A stretch of DNA of 59,452 bases from an uncultured Oscillospiraceae bacterium (GCA_910587395.1 CAJULJ010000013.1:1-59452); one strand, 5' to 3'; positions 8,490-19,519 are shown, counted from the stretch's first letter. A program made the numbers and translations. Notes: generated from the letters alone by a model not told the origin.

Positions 8490-8523
8490 GCCTCCGCCGG
8501 CATTTCCGGCGGAGGCTTTTTTG
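8490..8523 (+). terminator. Intrinsic terminator of the Fe-ADH gene
   Basis: A perfect 11-base stem (8490-8500 with 8506-8516), a 5-base loop and a run of six T. Confidence 0.9.
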
Positions 8524-8533
8524 CGTTTTTATA

Positions 8534-8777
8534 TTGACAAGGGAAGAAAATGTGGTAAAATAATAAAGCTGTGACGGAGTCAAGTCCAACCTGCTGCGCA
8601 AAAGCGAGAGGGGAGAGTGAAAGCCCTCGCGCAAAGCGGATGGGCGCGCCGCTCCCGAGCTTTCCGTGATGAGCGGGACGTATGTCCGCGTTAAGGACGT
8701 AATGAGATGCGCCGTTTTGGCGTAATCAGGGTGGTACCGCGGATTTTCCGCCCCTGGCTTTGGCTGGGGGCGTTTTT
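8534..8777 (+). promoter_or_regulatory. Promoter and T-box leader RNA controlling the alaS operon
   Basis: TTGACA (8534-8539), 16 bases, TAAAAT (8556-8561) start a leader of about 210 bases. It contains the conserved T-box antiterminator sequence AGGGTGGTACCGCG (8728-8741) followed by a terminator (CGCCCC 8749-8754 with GGGGCG 8767-8772, then T5). T-box leaders bind uncharged tRNA by a specifier codon and through its CCA end, permitting read-through. The alaS gene downstream implies an alanine specifier; I could not place the GCN codon in the specifier loop with certainty. Confidence 0.9.
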
Positions 8778-8806
8778 GCTGTGCGGAGGAATGAGGAGCT
8801 GGTGCC

Positions 8807-9055
8807 ATGAAAATGTGGAAGGAAAAGACCTGGCAGCATGAGAAGACAGGCGTGGACGGAAATACAATCCTGTTTGGCGTGAATATCTTCAACTATGAGT
8901 GGGAGAGCACCGGGAAGCGGGTAAAGGTCCGTGACACTCATGGAGAGGAGCGCAATTTTACCGTATACACTGTGACCATCGACGGCCGGCAGTATGAATT
9001 TGCCGCCGGGGAGTTCAGTGCTTGTGTCTGGGGCTTTTACCTGGAAAAATACTGA
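8807..9055 (+). CDS. Small conserved-looking protein of unknown function between T-box and alaS
   Basis: 82 residues, acidic and aromatic (many Trp, Tyr and Phe), without signal peptide, membrane helix or cysteine pattern. The start at 8807 has GAGGAG 8-9 bases upstream. Two short beta-rich segments (NTILFGVNIFNYEWES and FTVYTVTIDGRQYEF) suggest a compact beta fold. It lies 30 bases after the T-box terminator and 57 bases before alaS, so its expression should follow alanine-tRNA charging. I do not recognise the family. It could be a by-product ORF, but codon use and ribosome site look genuine. Confidence 0.6.
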   Translation: MKMWKEKTWQHEKTGVDGNTILFGVNIFNYEWESTGKRVKVRDTHGEERNFTVYTVTIDGRQYEFAAGEFSACVWGFYLEKY

Positions 9056-9112
9056 ACGCCCCCAACCAAATCTGTTATCACATTAATTATCATATATTTT
9101 GGAGGTAATACC

Positions 9113-11800
<2,688 letters not shown>

Positions 11801-11803
11801 GCC

Positions 11804-12583
11804 ATGACGCGGGACGATTTGAAGCGCTTTCGGGCGCTGGACATCGATTTTGATTCCATTGGGCTGCTCCAAAGCGGGGCGGACGACTTCGCTTACTTCT
11901 GCACTCCGATGGACTCGGAATTTGTGGGCCGCGTCGGCTGTGACGGCGTCCATTTCATTCTTCTGCCAGAAGATGAGCGGGTGTTTTGCGTGGACCCTTC
12001 CATGGGGGAGCGGGGGAGCTATGTTCTCCCTGTAGCGGGCGATTTTCGGGAGTTCCTCTCTTTTGTCCTGTACTGTCAGGATGCCAATCCTTTGAGTCAG
12101 ATATTTTGGATGACCCGAAAGCAGTATGAGGAGCTGGCGGAAGAGGACGCCTCAGCCCGGGAGAATGAGTACCAAGCAAAGTTTTTTGAGCAAAAGGACA
12201 AGGCCCTGGCGGCAATCGTAAAGGAATTTAGCTTGACTGCTGTTGATCCGTTTAAGAAGGTCAAGGCGATGCAGGCGAAATTTGATCCGGCGGTGCTGAA
12301 TTTTTCCGAGGAATATTATGATGTGGTGGGCTATGAGCGCCCGGAAGAAGAGATCGTTCAAGGAACGGTGGCTGCAACCGTAACAGCCACCAGGGAGGTA
12401 CCTATGTTACCGCAAGACCCTAATATTTTGCTGAGTGTTGTGAACACCAAGCTCCGAGATGAGTATTCCAGTCTGGAGGCCCTGTGCGATGGCCTGGATG
12501 CCAGCCAGACGGAGCTGGTAGAAAAGCTGGCTGGCCTGGGCTATGCCTACGATGAAGAGACCAACCAATTCAAGGCTGTTTGA
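11804..12583 (+). CDS. Hypothetical protein with C-terminal DUF4250 domain
   Basis: 259 residues. Residues 1-195 are not recognised; they are mixed alpha/beta and acidic, with a VGCDGVHFILLPEDERVFCVDP core loosely like SMI1/SUKH-type folds (a guess). Residues from M200 (LPQDPNILLSVVNTKLRDEY...) match DUF4250, which is normally a free protein of about 60 residues. The M200 codon at 12401-12403 has GGGAGG a few bases upstream, so the DUF4250 part may also be made alone. The gene starts 3 bases after alaS with a weak site of its own, implying translational coupling. Function unknown. Confidence 0.7.
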   Translation: MTRDDLKRFRALDIDFDSIGLLQSGADDFAYFCTPMDSEFVGRVGCDGVHFILLPEDERVFCVDPSMGERGSYVLPVAGDFREFLSFVLYCQDANPLSQIFWMTRKQYEELAEEDASARENEYQAKFFEQKDKALAAIVKEFSLTAVDPFKKVKAMQAKFDPAVLNFSEEYYDVVGYERPEEEIVQGTVAATVTATREVPMLPQDPNILLSVVNTKLRDEYSSLEALCDGLDASQTELVEKLAGLGYAYDEETNQFKAV

Positions 12584-12596
12584 GAGGAGAATTGAT

Positions 12597-12926
12597 ATGA
12601 TTTTGGACTATTCTGCCATAGAAACAACCAATATTCCGAATTTTTTGGGTGGAGACGGCACTATTCACGCCCAGATGCGGGTGGACGAGCTGGGCAAAAT
12701 TTTGAAAGGTGTGCTGGACCCCGGCTCCTCCATCGGTTACCACACCCATGAGACCAGCAGTGAGATCATCTACATCCTGTCCGGTACGGGCAAGGTGAAA
12801 TACGACGGCGGCGAGGAGTCTGTGAAGGCGGGCCAGTGCCACTACTGTCCCAAAGGCCACAGCCACTCCCTCATCAACAACAGCGACGGGCCGCTGGAGT
12901 TCTTTGCCGTCGTCCCGAATCAATGA
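12597..12926 (+). CDS. Cupin domain protein
   Basis: 109 residues forming one cupin_2 barrel. The first motif is PGSSIGYHTHETSSEIIYILSG and the second CHYCPKGHSHSLIN; their His and Glu residues are the usual metal ligands. Single-domain cupins of this type act as small isomerases or as metabolite-binding proteins, and the substrate cannot be told here. The ATG at 12597 (AGGAG 7 bases upstream) is preferred to an upstream in-frame ATG inside the preceding gene. It sits in the alaS operon, 13 bases after DUF4250 and 14 bases before the HIT gene. Confidence 0.85.
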   Translation: MILDYSAIETTNIPNFLGGDGTIHAQMRVDELGKILKGVLDPGSSIGYHTHETSSEIIYILSGTGKVKYDGGEESVKAGQCHYCPKGHSHSLINNSDGPLEFFAVVPNQ

Positions 12927-12940
12927 AAGGAGGCCGACTT

Positions 12941-13294
12941 ATGCTCCAGACACAAAATCCTGACTGCCTGTTCTGTAAGATCGTCAAGGGCGAGATACCT
13001 TCCAAGATCATCTACAAAGACGAAAAGTGTGTGGCGTTCCACGATATTGATCCCCAGGCGCCCACCCATTTTCTGGTGATTCCTAAGGTCCATATTGGTT
13101 CCTGCGGGGAGATCAACGGAACCAATTCTCTGGTTGTGAGCCGCTGCTTTGAGGTCATCTCCAAGGTGACAAAGGAGCTGGGCGTGACCGACTTCCGGGT
13201 GGTGTCCAACTGCGGCGTCCAGGCGGGCCAGTCCGTCCCTCACCTGCACTTCCATGTGCTGGCGGGCCGTGACATGACCTGGCCTCCCGGCTGA
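12941..13294 (+). CDS. HIT family nucleotide-binding protein (HinT-like)
   Basis: 117 residues with the complete HINT pattern: N-terminal CLFCKIVKGEIPSKI, the nucleotide-binding segment FHDIDPQAPTHFLVIPK and the histidine triad HLHFHVL. The last is the catalytic site that hydrolyses adenosine phosphoramidates, including aminoacyl-adenylate by-products. That gives a plausible link to alaS upstream. The ATG at 12941 has AAAGGAGG 7 bases upstream. It is the last gene before the terminator at 13317. Confidence 0.95.
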   Translation: MLQTQNPDCLFCKIVKGEIPSKIIYKDEKCVAFHDIDPQAPTHFLVIPKVHIGSCGEINGTNSLVVSRCFEVISKVTKELGVTDFRVVSNCGVQAGQSVPHLHFHVLAGRDMTWPPG

Positions 13295-13316
13295 TCGTTT
13301 GGGGGCTGATTTCTGT

Positions 13317-13354
13317 AAAGCCCGTCCACTTCACAGGAATGGACGGGCTTTCTT
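13317..13354 (+). terminator. Intrinsic terminator of the alaS operon
   Basis: AAAGCCCGTCCA pairs with TGGACGGGCTTT across an 11-base loop, followed by CTTTA. Confidence 0.9.
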
Positions 13355-13433
13355 TATGGAAATTTTAGAATTTCTTTCGCATTTTTGTCGGCTGCCTATG
13401 ATATGCTGTGGCATAACAAAGGAGGCGGTAAGC

Positions 13434-14144
13434 ATGACGAGAGAGACGGCAGTGGAGGTATCCAGAAGCCGGGCATGGGATGAGGCAGGGGAGGCTGCGG
13501 CCAAGCCGCTGACTGTCTACCGGGTGTTTTGGCTGTTCCTCATTGCGGGTTTTGTGGGCGATTTGATCGAAGTGGTGTTCTGGCTGGTCACCAGGGGAGA
13601 ACTTACCAGCCGCAGCAGCCTGGTTTATGGGCCGTTCAGCCTGGTGTGGGGGCTGGGTGGGGTGCTGCTCACACTGGCGTTCCACCGCATGGATGATCAG
13701 GGGGCAGCGTGTATCATCATGACAGGTGCGGTGCTGGGCGGCGCCTACGAGTACATATGCTCCTGGGTTCAGGAGGCGCTGTTCGGGGCCTGCTTTTGGG
13801 ATTACCGCCATCTGCTGTTCAATTTGAATGGACGTGTCAATCTGCTGTTCTGCCTGTTCTGGGGACTGACGGCGCTGATGTGGGTGAGGCTTATTTTCCC
13901 GGCGCTTTGTGTCTTCGTCGACCGCATTCCCCGCCGGCGGGGCGGGTGGATGATCCGGGTGGCGGTGCTGTTTTTGGTGTGCAGTACGGTGCTATCCGCC
14001 GCCGCTCTGTGCCGGATGGACCAGCGGCACAGGGACGTGCCCGCCTCTGATGCGGTGACCCGCTTCCTGGATGAGGCTTATCCCGACAGCTGGCTGAAAG
14101 AGCGCTACCCAAACATGGGAATTTTAGACGAAATTGGTTGGTAA
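13434..14144 (+). CDS. CmpB-type membrane protein (putative ABC permease family PF06541)
   Basis: 236 residues with about five hydrophobic helices and the family pattern: a first helix ending in GDLIEVVFW, RSSLVYGPFSLVWGLGG, then YEYICSWVQEALFGACFWDYRHLLFNLNGRVNLLF. The family is called ABC permease in databases, but no ATPase lies nearby and transport is unproven. The ATG at 13434 has AAAGGAGG 8 bases upstream; an ORF extension further upstream runs through the alaS-operon terminator and is rejected. A second member of the family lies at 51915, so this is one of two paralogues in the window. Confidence 0.82.
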   Translation: MTRETAVEVSRSRAWDEAGEAAAKPLTVYRVFWLFLIAGFVGDLIEVVFWLVTRGELTSRSSLVYGPFSLVWGLGGVLLTLAFHRMDDQGAACIIMTGAVLGGAYEYICSWVQEALFGACFWDYRHLLFNLNGRVNLLFCLFWGLTALMWVRLIFPALCVFVDRIPRRRGGWMIRVAVLFLVCSTVLSAAALCRMDQRHRDVPASDAVTRFLDEAYPDSWLKERYPNMGILDEIGW

Positions 14145-14172
14145 AACGCCGCCCCGGAATTTTCCGGGGCGG
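14145..14172 (-). terminator. Terminator between convergent genes
   Basis: A strong stem, CCGCCCCGG pairing with CCGGGGCGG around an AATT-type loop. On the minus strand it is followed by CGTTTTACC, so it chiefly ends the oxidoreductase gene at 14175; on the plus strand there is no T run. Confidence 0.7.
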
Positions 14173-14174
14173 AA

Positions 14175-15485
14175 TCACTTTGCCCGGTCGTGGAGCAAAT
14201 CCCCGGTGGCAGGGCCGTCCAGCAGCCGCCCGTCCTCCGCAAACCGGGAGCCGTGGCAAGGGCAGTCCCAGGAGTGTTCCTGAGGGTCGTATTTCAAGGC
14301 ACAGCCCATGTGAGGGCACCGTGGACGGGTTGGAGTGAGCAGGTTTAAGGTGGTTTCCCCGGCGTTTGCGGCAAGTTGGGGGTAAAAAATGGAACGGGAG
14401 GGAGAAAAGACCTGCTGATAGCGGCTGTCCCGTCCCAGGATCAGGTCGGTGATCAAAGATGCGGCGGCCATGGAGGAGGTCATGCCCCATTTGTTGAAAC
14501 CGGTAACGGCGTACAGTCTGGGAAGGCGCGGAGAGTACAGGCCGATATAGGGAGCGCCGTCCAAGGTCATGCAGTCCTGGGCGGCCCAGCGGCATACAGG
14601 CCGGGCATCCGGGTAATGGCGGCGGGCGAAGTCCTCCAGCTCAAACCATCCGCCGCCTTTTTTGCCCGTGCGGTGGCCTCCACCGCCCAGCAGAAGCAGG
14701 CTGCCGTAATTGCGGAAAGACAGCCCCTTGCCACTTTGATCCACATACATCCCATTCATGTTTGGTCCGCCCTCCAAAGCCAGCACATAAGACCTGCTTT
14801 GGTACAGCTTCAGCCAATAGCAGCCGAATTTACTGAGAAAGGGGAAGTGGGTTGCGACGACGATGTGGTCCGCTTTGATGGCGCCGTGTTCTGTGACAGC
14901 CTCGCCTGTTTTGGCCTCCAGCACCCGCGTATGCTCATAAATTTGCAGGCCCTCCGCAATTGCGGCAGCAAATTTCAGCGGATGAAATTGGGCTTGGTGA
15001 TCGAAGCGCACCGCTCCGGCCACAGGAAAGGGAAGGGGAGTCTCCGTTACCAGCTCGGCGGGACAGCTCAGCTTGTCCAGCGCGGTCATCTCCTGGTCCA
15101 GCTCTTTCCGGCTGTCCAAGGCGTAGACGTAATTGGACTGCTCCTCAAAATCGCAGGGGATATCTTGACATATAGTCCGAAGCCTGTCCAGCGCCTCCAG
15201 ATTGGCATCCAGGTAGGCTCGGGTCCGCTCCCGGCCGAATTCCTTCAGCAGCTTGTGGTAAATCAGCCCGTGCTGAACAGTGAGCTTGGCGGTGGTGTTC
15301 TTTGTCACGTTGCCGCAGATCCGTCCGGCCTCCGCCAGCACGCAGTTCACCCCGGCCTGAGTCAGCTCATAGGCGCACAGCAGCCCGGCCAGCCCGCCTC
15401 CGATGATCAGCACATCAGCATGAATATCGCCGCGCAGCGGCTCAAATTCCGGCAGCCGGGCGTTTTTTTCCCAAATAGACTCCAT
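14175..15485 (-). CDS. FAD-dependent oxidoreductase (DAO type) fused to a C-terminal Rieske domain
   Basis: 436 residues. Residues about 20-350 are a DAO-fold flavoprotein with the dinucleotide motif VLIIGGGLAGLLCAYEL and a C-terminal FAD contact YAVTGFNKWGMTSSMAAA. Residues about 385-436 carry a Rieske [2Fe-2S] site, CPHMGC and CPCHGS, giving two Cys and two His ligands. The combination passes electrons between flavin and a one-electron carrier. Homologues oxidise amines or amino acids, but substrate and partner are unknown here. The start at 15485 has AGAGGTG about 7 bases upstream. Single gene, convergent with the CmpB-like gene. Confidence 0.9.
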   Translation of the reverse strand: MESIWEKNARLPEFEPLRGDIHADVLIIGGGLAGLLCAYELTQAGVNCVLAEAGRICGNVTKNTTAKLTVQHGLIYHKLLKEFGRERTRAYLDANLEALDRLRTICQDIPCDFEEQSNYVYALDSRKELDQEMTALDKLSCPAELVTETPLPFPVAGAVRFDHQAQFHPLKFAAAIAEGLQIYEHTRVLEAKTGEAVTEHGAIKADHIVVATHFPFLSKFGCYWLKLYQSRSYVLALEGGPNMNGMYVDQSGKGLSFRNYGSLLLLGGGGHRTGKKGGGWFELEDFARRHYPDARPVCRWAAQDCMTLDGAPYIGLYSPRLPRLYAVTGFNKWGMTSSMAAASLITDLILGRDSRYQQVFSPSRSIFYPQLAANAGETTLNLLTPTRPRCPHMGCALKYDPQEHSWDCPCHGSRFAEDGRLLDGPATGDLLHDRAK

Positions 15486-15537
15486 AGCGCATCACCTCTT
15501 TGAACGGTAGTATGCGTGATTTGGAGGGGAATATGAG

Positions 15538-15570
15538 CAAAAAGAGGGCCGCTTTTGCGACCCTCTCTTT
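15538..15570 (-). terminator. Intrinsic terminator of the BDH-type dehydrogenase gene
   Basis: AGAGGG-CGC hairpin (15543-15552 with 15557-15566, one mismatch), followed on the minus strand by TTTTTG. Between it and the dehydrogenase stop at 15657 are 86 bases in which I see nothing else. Confidence 0.75.
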
Positions 15571-15656
15571 GTTTCCAATTTGCGGAACATATCGCTGACG
15601 GATTCTCCGGTATCCGCGCAAATGCTCTTAAAGTTGTGTCGACAATGGGCCTGTCT

Positions 15657-16838
15657 CTACAGAGCCATGCGGTAGATGGCGGCCATGTCCGGCTCATACA
15701 GCAGCTTGGCCGTTCCCTTTTTGCCGCCGGAACCCTTGGCGCAGGAGGCAGCCATGGCTAAAATCTGCTCTTCGGTGGGCTGTATGCCCAGTTCTTTCAG
15801 CGTGACAGGCATACGGATAGCTCGGAAAAAGTCCTCCAGAGCGGCAATGCCGGTCAAGGCGGTTTCTTCATCAAGCATCCCCGGCTCCACGCCCATGACG
15901 TTCCGGGCAAAGCGGACAAAACGGGGCAGACAATCCTTGTACACATATCTTGCCCAGCTGGGCCACACGGCGGACAGCCCCGCGCCGTGGGTTACGTCGA
16001 ACATGCCGCCCAGCTCGTGCTCCAGACCGTGGGAGACAAAATCCATGCCGTCCGCGCCCAGGCCGGTGAGGTCGTTGTGAGACAGGGAACTGGCCCACAT
16101 CACCTCCGCCCGTGCGCCATAGTTGGTCGGGTCGTCCCGGAGGATGAGGGCGTTTTTCATCACCGTGCGCAGCAGGCCCTCGGCAAACTGGTCGGTAAGT
16201 TCCATATTGCCGCCCTGGGTGAAATATCGCTCCAGTGTGTGCATCATGATATCGGTACAGCCCGCCGCCGTCTGGTAGGCGGGCAGGGTGGTGGTGAGCT
16301 CGGGATTCATGATGGCCAGCTTGAGGCGGCACTTGTTGTCCCGGTAGCCCCGCTTTTCCCCGGTCTCCTCGTTGGTGATGACGCTGCTGTTGCTCATTTC
16401 GCTGCCCGCGGCGGCGATGGTGAGCACACAGGCCACCGGGAAGCAGCCAATGGCTGTGCGCTTGCGGTCATACAGGTCCCACACATCGTGTTCCGGGTCG
16501 GCCAGGGCGTAGCCGATGGCCTTGGACGAGTCGATCACTGAGCCGCCGCCCACGGCCAGGATAAGCTCCGCGCCGAACTGACGGGCCAGCTCCACGCCCT
16601 CCCGGACCTTGGACAGCCGGGGATTTGGTACCACGCCGCCCAGCTGGGTGTGGGCGATGCCCGCTTCGTCCAGTGAGGCGGACACCCGCTCCAGCAGGCC
16701 GGAACGAACAACGCTTCCTCCGCCGTAGTGGATGAGCACCCGGCTTACGCCGAGCTCCTTGATAAGCTGACCGCTGCGGGCCTCCACGCCCCGGCCAAAG
16801 ACCACGCGGGTGGGAGCATAGTATTCAAAATCAAACAT
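15657..16838 (-). CDS. Iron-containing alcohol dehydrogenase, BDH/YqhD type
   Basis: 393 residues of the butanol-dehydrogenase branch (MFDFEYYAPTRVVFGRGVE opening). The NAD(P) loop is LAVGGGSVIDSSKAIGYA. Metal-site residues are recognisable in TAAGCTDIMMHTLERYF, GMDFVSHGLEHELGG and DVTHGAGLSAVWP. It should reduce aldehydes to alcohols, mostly NADPH-linked in this branch. It has its own promoter (16886-16913), with no Rex box visible, unlike the Fe-ADH at 7254. RBS GGAGG precedes the ATG by 7-8 bases. Confidence 0.93.
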   Translation of the reverse strand: MFDFEYYAPTRVVFGRGVEARSGQLIKELGVSRVLIHYGGGSVVRSGLLERVSASLDEAGIAHTQLGGVVPNPRLSKVREGVELARQFGAELILAVGGGSVIDSSKAIGYALADPEHDVWDLYDRKRTAIGCFPVACVLTIAAAGSEMSNSSVITNEETGEKRGYRDNKCRLKLAIMNPELTTTLPAYQTAAGCTDIMMHTLERYFTQGGNMELTDQFAEGLLRTVMKNALILRDDPTNYGARAEVMWASSLSHNDLTGLGADGMDFVSHGLEHELGGMFDVTHGAGLSAVWPSWARYVYKDCLPRFVRFARNVMGVEPGMLDEETALTGIAALEDFFRAIRMPVTLKELGIQPTEEQILAMAASCAKGSGGKKGTAKLLYEPDMAAIYRMAL

Positions 16839-16885
16839 AAAGATACCTCCTGAGGAATATTCGTCCTGTATTTTTGATGAGTATT

Positions 16886-16913
16886 ATTATAAACATTTTC
16901 CTGACGATGGCAA
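16886..16913 (-). promoter_or_regulatory. Promoter of the BDH-type dehydrogenase
   Basis: On the minus strand TTGCCA (16908-16913), 16 bases, TATAAT (16886-16891). Confidence 0.7.
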
Positions 16914-17031
16914 GTCCTTTTTGCGCCGCAGGAAAAATCGGCAAAATTTTTGTTTCAGGTATTTTAGGCGTGACTTTTGACCGCCTCTATGGTATATTTG
17001 TTGGGAAAGCTTGAGAAAGGCAGGGGAACAC

Positions 17032-17451
17032 ATGAATATCCTTGTCATCGACGCCCAGGGCGGCGGTATCGGCAGACAGTTGGTGGCCGCCGTGAAAAAG
17101 GCGTTTCCCGATGAAATCGTGACGGCGGTGGGCACCAACAGCTTAGCGGCCTCTGCCATGCTGAAGGCCGGAGCGGATCACGTGGCTACGGGGGAAAATG
17201 CCGTGGTGGTGAACTGCCGCAGAGCCGATGTGATTGTGGCGCCCATCGGCGTGGTCATCGCCGACGCCATGCTGGGGGAGATCACTCCGGCCATGGCTTT
17301 GGCGGCGGGGCAGAGTCCGGCCAAGCGCATCCTGCTGCCCATCGCCCATTGTGACAACATGGTGGTGGGAACAAGGGACCTGGGTATGGGTCAGCTGGTG
17401 CAGGAGGCGGTGGACCGGCTACGGGCGGTGCGTGAGGGCTGTAAATCATAG
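17032..17451 (+). CDS. DUF3842 family protein
   Basis: 139 residues with a Rossmann-like start (MNILVIDAQGGGIGRQLVAAVKK) typical of DUF3842, then AVGTNSLAASAMLKAGAD and a hydrophobic VIVAPIGVVIADAMLGEITP. Function unknown; the fold suggests nucleotide or dinucleotide binding. The ATG at 17032 has AGGGGA about 5 bases upstream; an ATG seven codons earlier lacks a site. The next gene begins 46 bases downstream, possibly in the same transcript. Confidence 0.85.
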   Translation: MNILVIDAQGGGIGRQLVAAVKKAFPDEIVTAVGTNSLAASAMLKAGADHVATGENAVVVNCRRADVIVAPIGVVIADAMLGEITPAMALAAGQSPAKRILLPIAHCDNMVVGTRDLGMGQLVQEAVDRLRAVREGCKS

Positions 17452-17497
17452 CTTGAGCCGCTGATATATTATCATACAACGAAAAGGAGAGATGGAG

Positions 17498-18424
17498 ATG
17501 AGCAAACCTGTTTTGATTATCATGGCTGCGGGTATGGGCAGCCGGTACGGCGGCTTGAAGCAGCTGGACCCTGTGGGAAATTACGAGCAGGTGATTTTGG
17601 ATTACTCTATGTATGACGCCCGCCGGGCAGGGTTTGAGACGGTAGTGTTTGTCATCAAGGAGGAGATCGAGGAGGAGTTCAAGGCTCGGGTGGGCCGCCG
17701 GGTGGAGCGCCACATGGAAGTAACGTATGTATTCCAGCGCAGGGACGACCTGCCGGAGGGTTATGCCGCCCCCGAGGGACGGGTGAAGCCCTGGGGTACC
17801 GCTCAGGCGGCGCTGGCGGCGCGGCACGTGGTGGACGGGCCCTTTGCCATCATCAATGCCGATGACTATTATGGCCCGGAGGCGTTTCAGAAAATCTACG
17901 ACTACCTGTGTGCCAATCCGGACGGAGCTGTGTACGAGTACGCCATGGTAGGCTACCGGCTGAGAAACACAGTGACGGAAAACGGCTCCGTGGCCCGCGG
18001 TGTGTGCGACGTGGACGGAAATGGTGTCCTGACGGATATCTGCGAATACACGACCATAGAGAAGGACGGGGAGGATGCCCGCTATACCGAGGACGGCGGC
18101 CGGACTTGGGCGTCTATTTCCGGGGAGACACAGGTGTCCATGAACATGTGGGGCTTTACCCACAGTTTTTTGATGGAGGCGGAGGACCGTTTTCCCGCCT
18201 TTCTGGACAAGACTTTGGCGGAAAATCCCTTAAAGGGAGAGTATTTTCTGCCCAGCGTGGTGGACCAGCTGATTGTGGAGGGCAAGGCCCGTGTCCGGGT
18301 TCTGCCTAGTGAGGACAAGTGGTACGGCATCACCTATCGTGAGGACAAGCCCACTGTTACCGCCGCCATCGCGGCCATGACCAGAGAGGGGCTGTACCCC
18401 GACGAGCTGTGGCCGATGGCCTGA
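17498..18424 (+). CDS. Sugar-phosphate nucleotidyltransferase
   Basis: 308 residues of the GlmU/RfbA-like NTP transferase fold. The phosphate-binding signature is at the N terminus (MAAGMGSRYGGLKQLDPVG), the catalytic Asp pair in FAIINADDYYG, and SMNMWGF with WYGITYREDK later. It would couple a sugar-1-phosphate to a nucleoside triphosphate; sugar and nucleotide are not predictable. The ATG at 17498 was chosen over the ATG at 17492 because GGAG lies 8 bases before the former and only 2 before the latter. It is followed 14 bases later by an aldose-epimerase-like gene, suggesting a sugar-processing pair. Confidence 0.88.
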   Translation: MSKPVLIIMAAGMGSRYGGLKQLDPVGNYEQVILDYSMYDARRAGFETVVFVIKEEIEEEFKARVGRRVERHMEVTYVFQRRDDLPEGYAAPEGRVKPWGTAQAALAARHVVDGPFAIINADDYYGPEAFQKIYDYLCANPDGAVYEYAMVGYRLRNTVTENGSVARGVCDVDGNGVLTDICEYTTIEKDGEDARYTEDGGRTWASISGETQVSMNMWGFTHSFLMEAEDRFPAFLDKTLAENPLKGEYFLPSVVDQLIVEGKARVRVLPSEDKWYGITYREDKPTVTAAIAAMTREGLYPDELWPMA

Positions 18425-18438
18425 AGGAGAAATGAACA

Positions 18439-19317
18439 ATGAGAATTGAGTTGAGGCGAGGAGTGTTTACCGCCGCCGTGAACACCATGGGCGGTGAGCT
18501 GGTGTCTTTTCGGGACGGACAGGGTGCCGAGTATATCTGGGGCGGCGACGCCAGCTCCTGGCCGGGGCAGAACCCCAACCTGTTCCCGGTGGTGGGCAAT
18601 TTGACGGATGGAAAGGTATCCGTCAACGGCAGGACCTATGAGATGGCTCGCCACGGCTTTGCCCGCCGGACCGAGTTCACCGTGGCGGAGCAGGGTGGGG
18701 ACTATGTGGTGATGGAGCTGCGCCAGTCTCCGGAGACGCTGGAGCGCTATCCCTTTGAATTTGTGTTCCGGGTGCGTCACCAGCTTATTGACAACGGGTT
18801 CCGCACCCAGTTTGAGGTGCGGAATCCCGGCAGGCAGGACCTGCTGTTTTGTGTTGGCGCTCACACCGGTATCAACTGTCCGCTGCGGGAAGAGGAACGG
18901 TTTGAAGACTACCGTTTGGTGTTCGATGAGGTGGAGGACGATCCATCCATCGTGCCCAGCGCTCAGGGCTACGTGTCCGCCAAACGGGAGCGCATTTTGG
19001 ACCATACGGACACCATCGCGCTGGACCATGCCGTCTTTGACCGGCTGGACACCATCATTTTTGAGGGACTGCGCTCCAAGGGGGTCACCCTCCGCCACAA
19101 GGATGGGGGCCGGAGCGTCCATATGGAGTTCGGAGAGTTTCCCTTGGTGGCGTTCTGGACCATGCCTAACGCTAACGCCCCATATATCTGCCTGGAGCCG
19201 TGGCACGGCTGTGCTGCGGTGGAAGGGGAGAGCGGAGAACTGGCGGACAAGCCCCATGTCATCCGCTTAGCCCCCGGCGGGGAGAAAAAGCTGAACTATA
19301 CCGTGGAGCTGCGGTGA
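18439..19317 (+). CDS. Aldose 1-epimerase family protein (LacX-like)
   Basis: 292 residues of the galactose mutarotase superfamily: NLFPVVGNLTDGKV, MARHGFARRTEF (His region), VGAHTGINCPL (second His region) and YICLEPWHGCA (Glu-bearing strand). The clostridial LacX branch converts sugar or sugar-phosphate anomers. AAGGAG lies 9 bases before the ATG. It probably shares a transcript with the nucleotidyltransferase and ends at the hairpin 19324-19349. Confidence 0.9.
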   Translation: MRIELRRGVFTAAVNTMGGELVSFRDGQGAEYIWGGDASSWPGQNPNLFPVVGNLTDGKVSVNGRTYEMARHGFARRTEFTVAEQGGDYVVMELRQSPETLERYPFEFVFRVRHQLIDNGFRTQFEVRNPGRQDLLFCVGAHTGINCPLREEERFEDYRLVFDEVEDDPSIVPSAQGYVSAKRERILDHTDTIALDHAVFDRLDTIIFEGLRSKGVTLRHKDGGRSVHMEFGEFPLVAFWTMPNANAPYICLEPWHGCAAVEGESGELADKPHVIRLAPGGEKKLNYTVELR

Positions 19318-19323
19318 ACGGGG

Positions 19324-19356
19324 GAGGGACAGGCATGGACCTGTCCCTCTCGTTGT
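19324..19356 (+). terminator. Hairpin terminator after the aldose epimerase
   Basis: A perfect 10-base stem (19324-19333 with 19340-19349) and a 6-base loop, followed by TCGTTGTT, a weak T tract. Confidence 0.65.
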
Positions 19357-19519
19357 TCTGCGTATCTTTTTCTGGCGAATGTAAAAACTCCTTGACTTTA
19401 GGTGGAGGATATAGTCCCGGCAGTAAATAAGGTACAATAAGTTGCACAAATATAAACCATGATTCAAAAGTAATCCTTTTCACGGGCCAAAATTTGTGAT
19501 ATACTATGAGGACGTAGAA

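Noticed and set aside
16839..17031. Second Rex box upstream of the BDH-type dehydrogenase
   Set aside because: The region has a good promoter but no TGTTAA-N4-TTAACA or TTGTGAA-like symmetric site.
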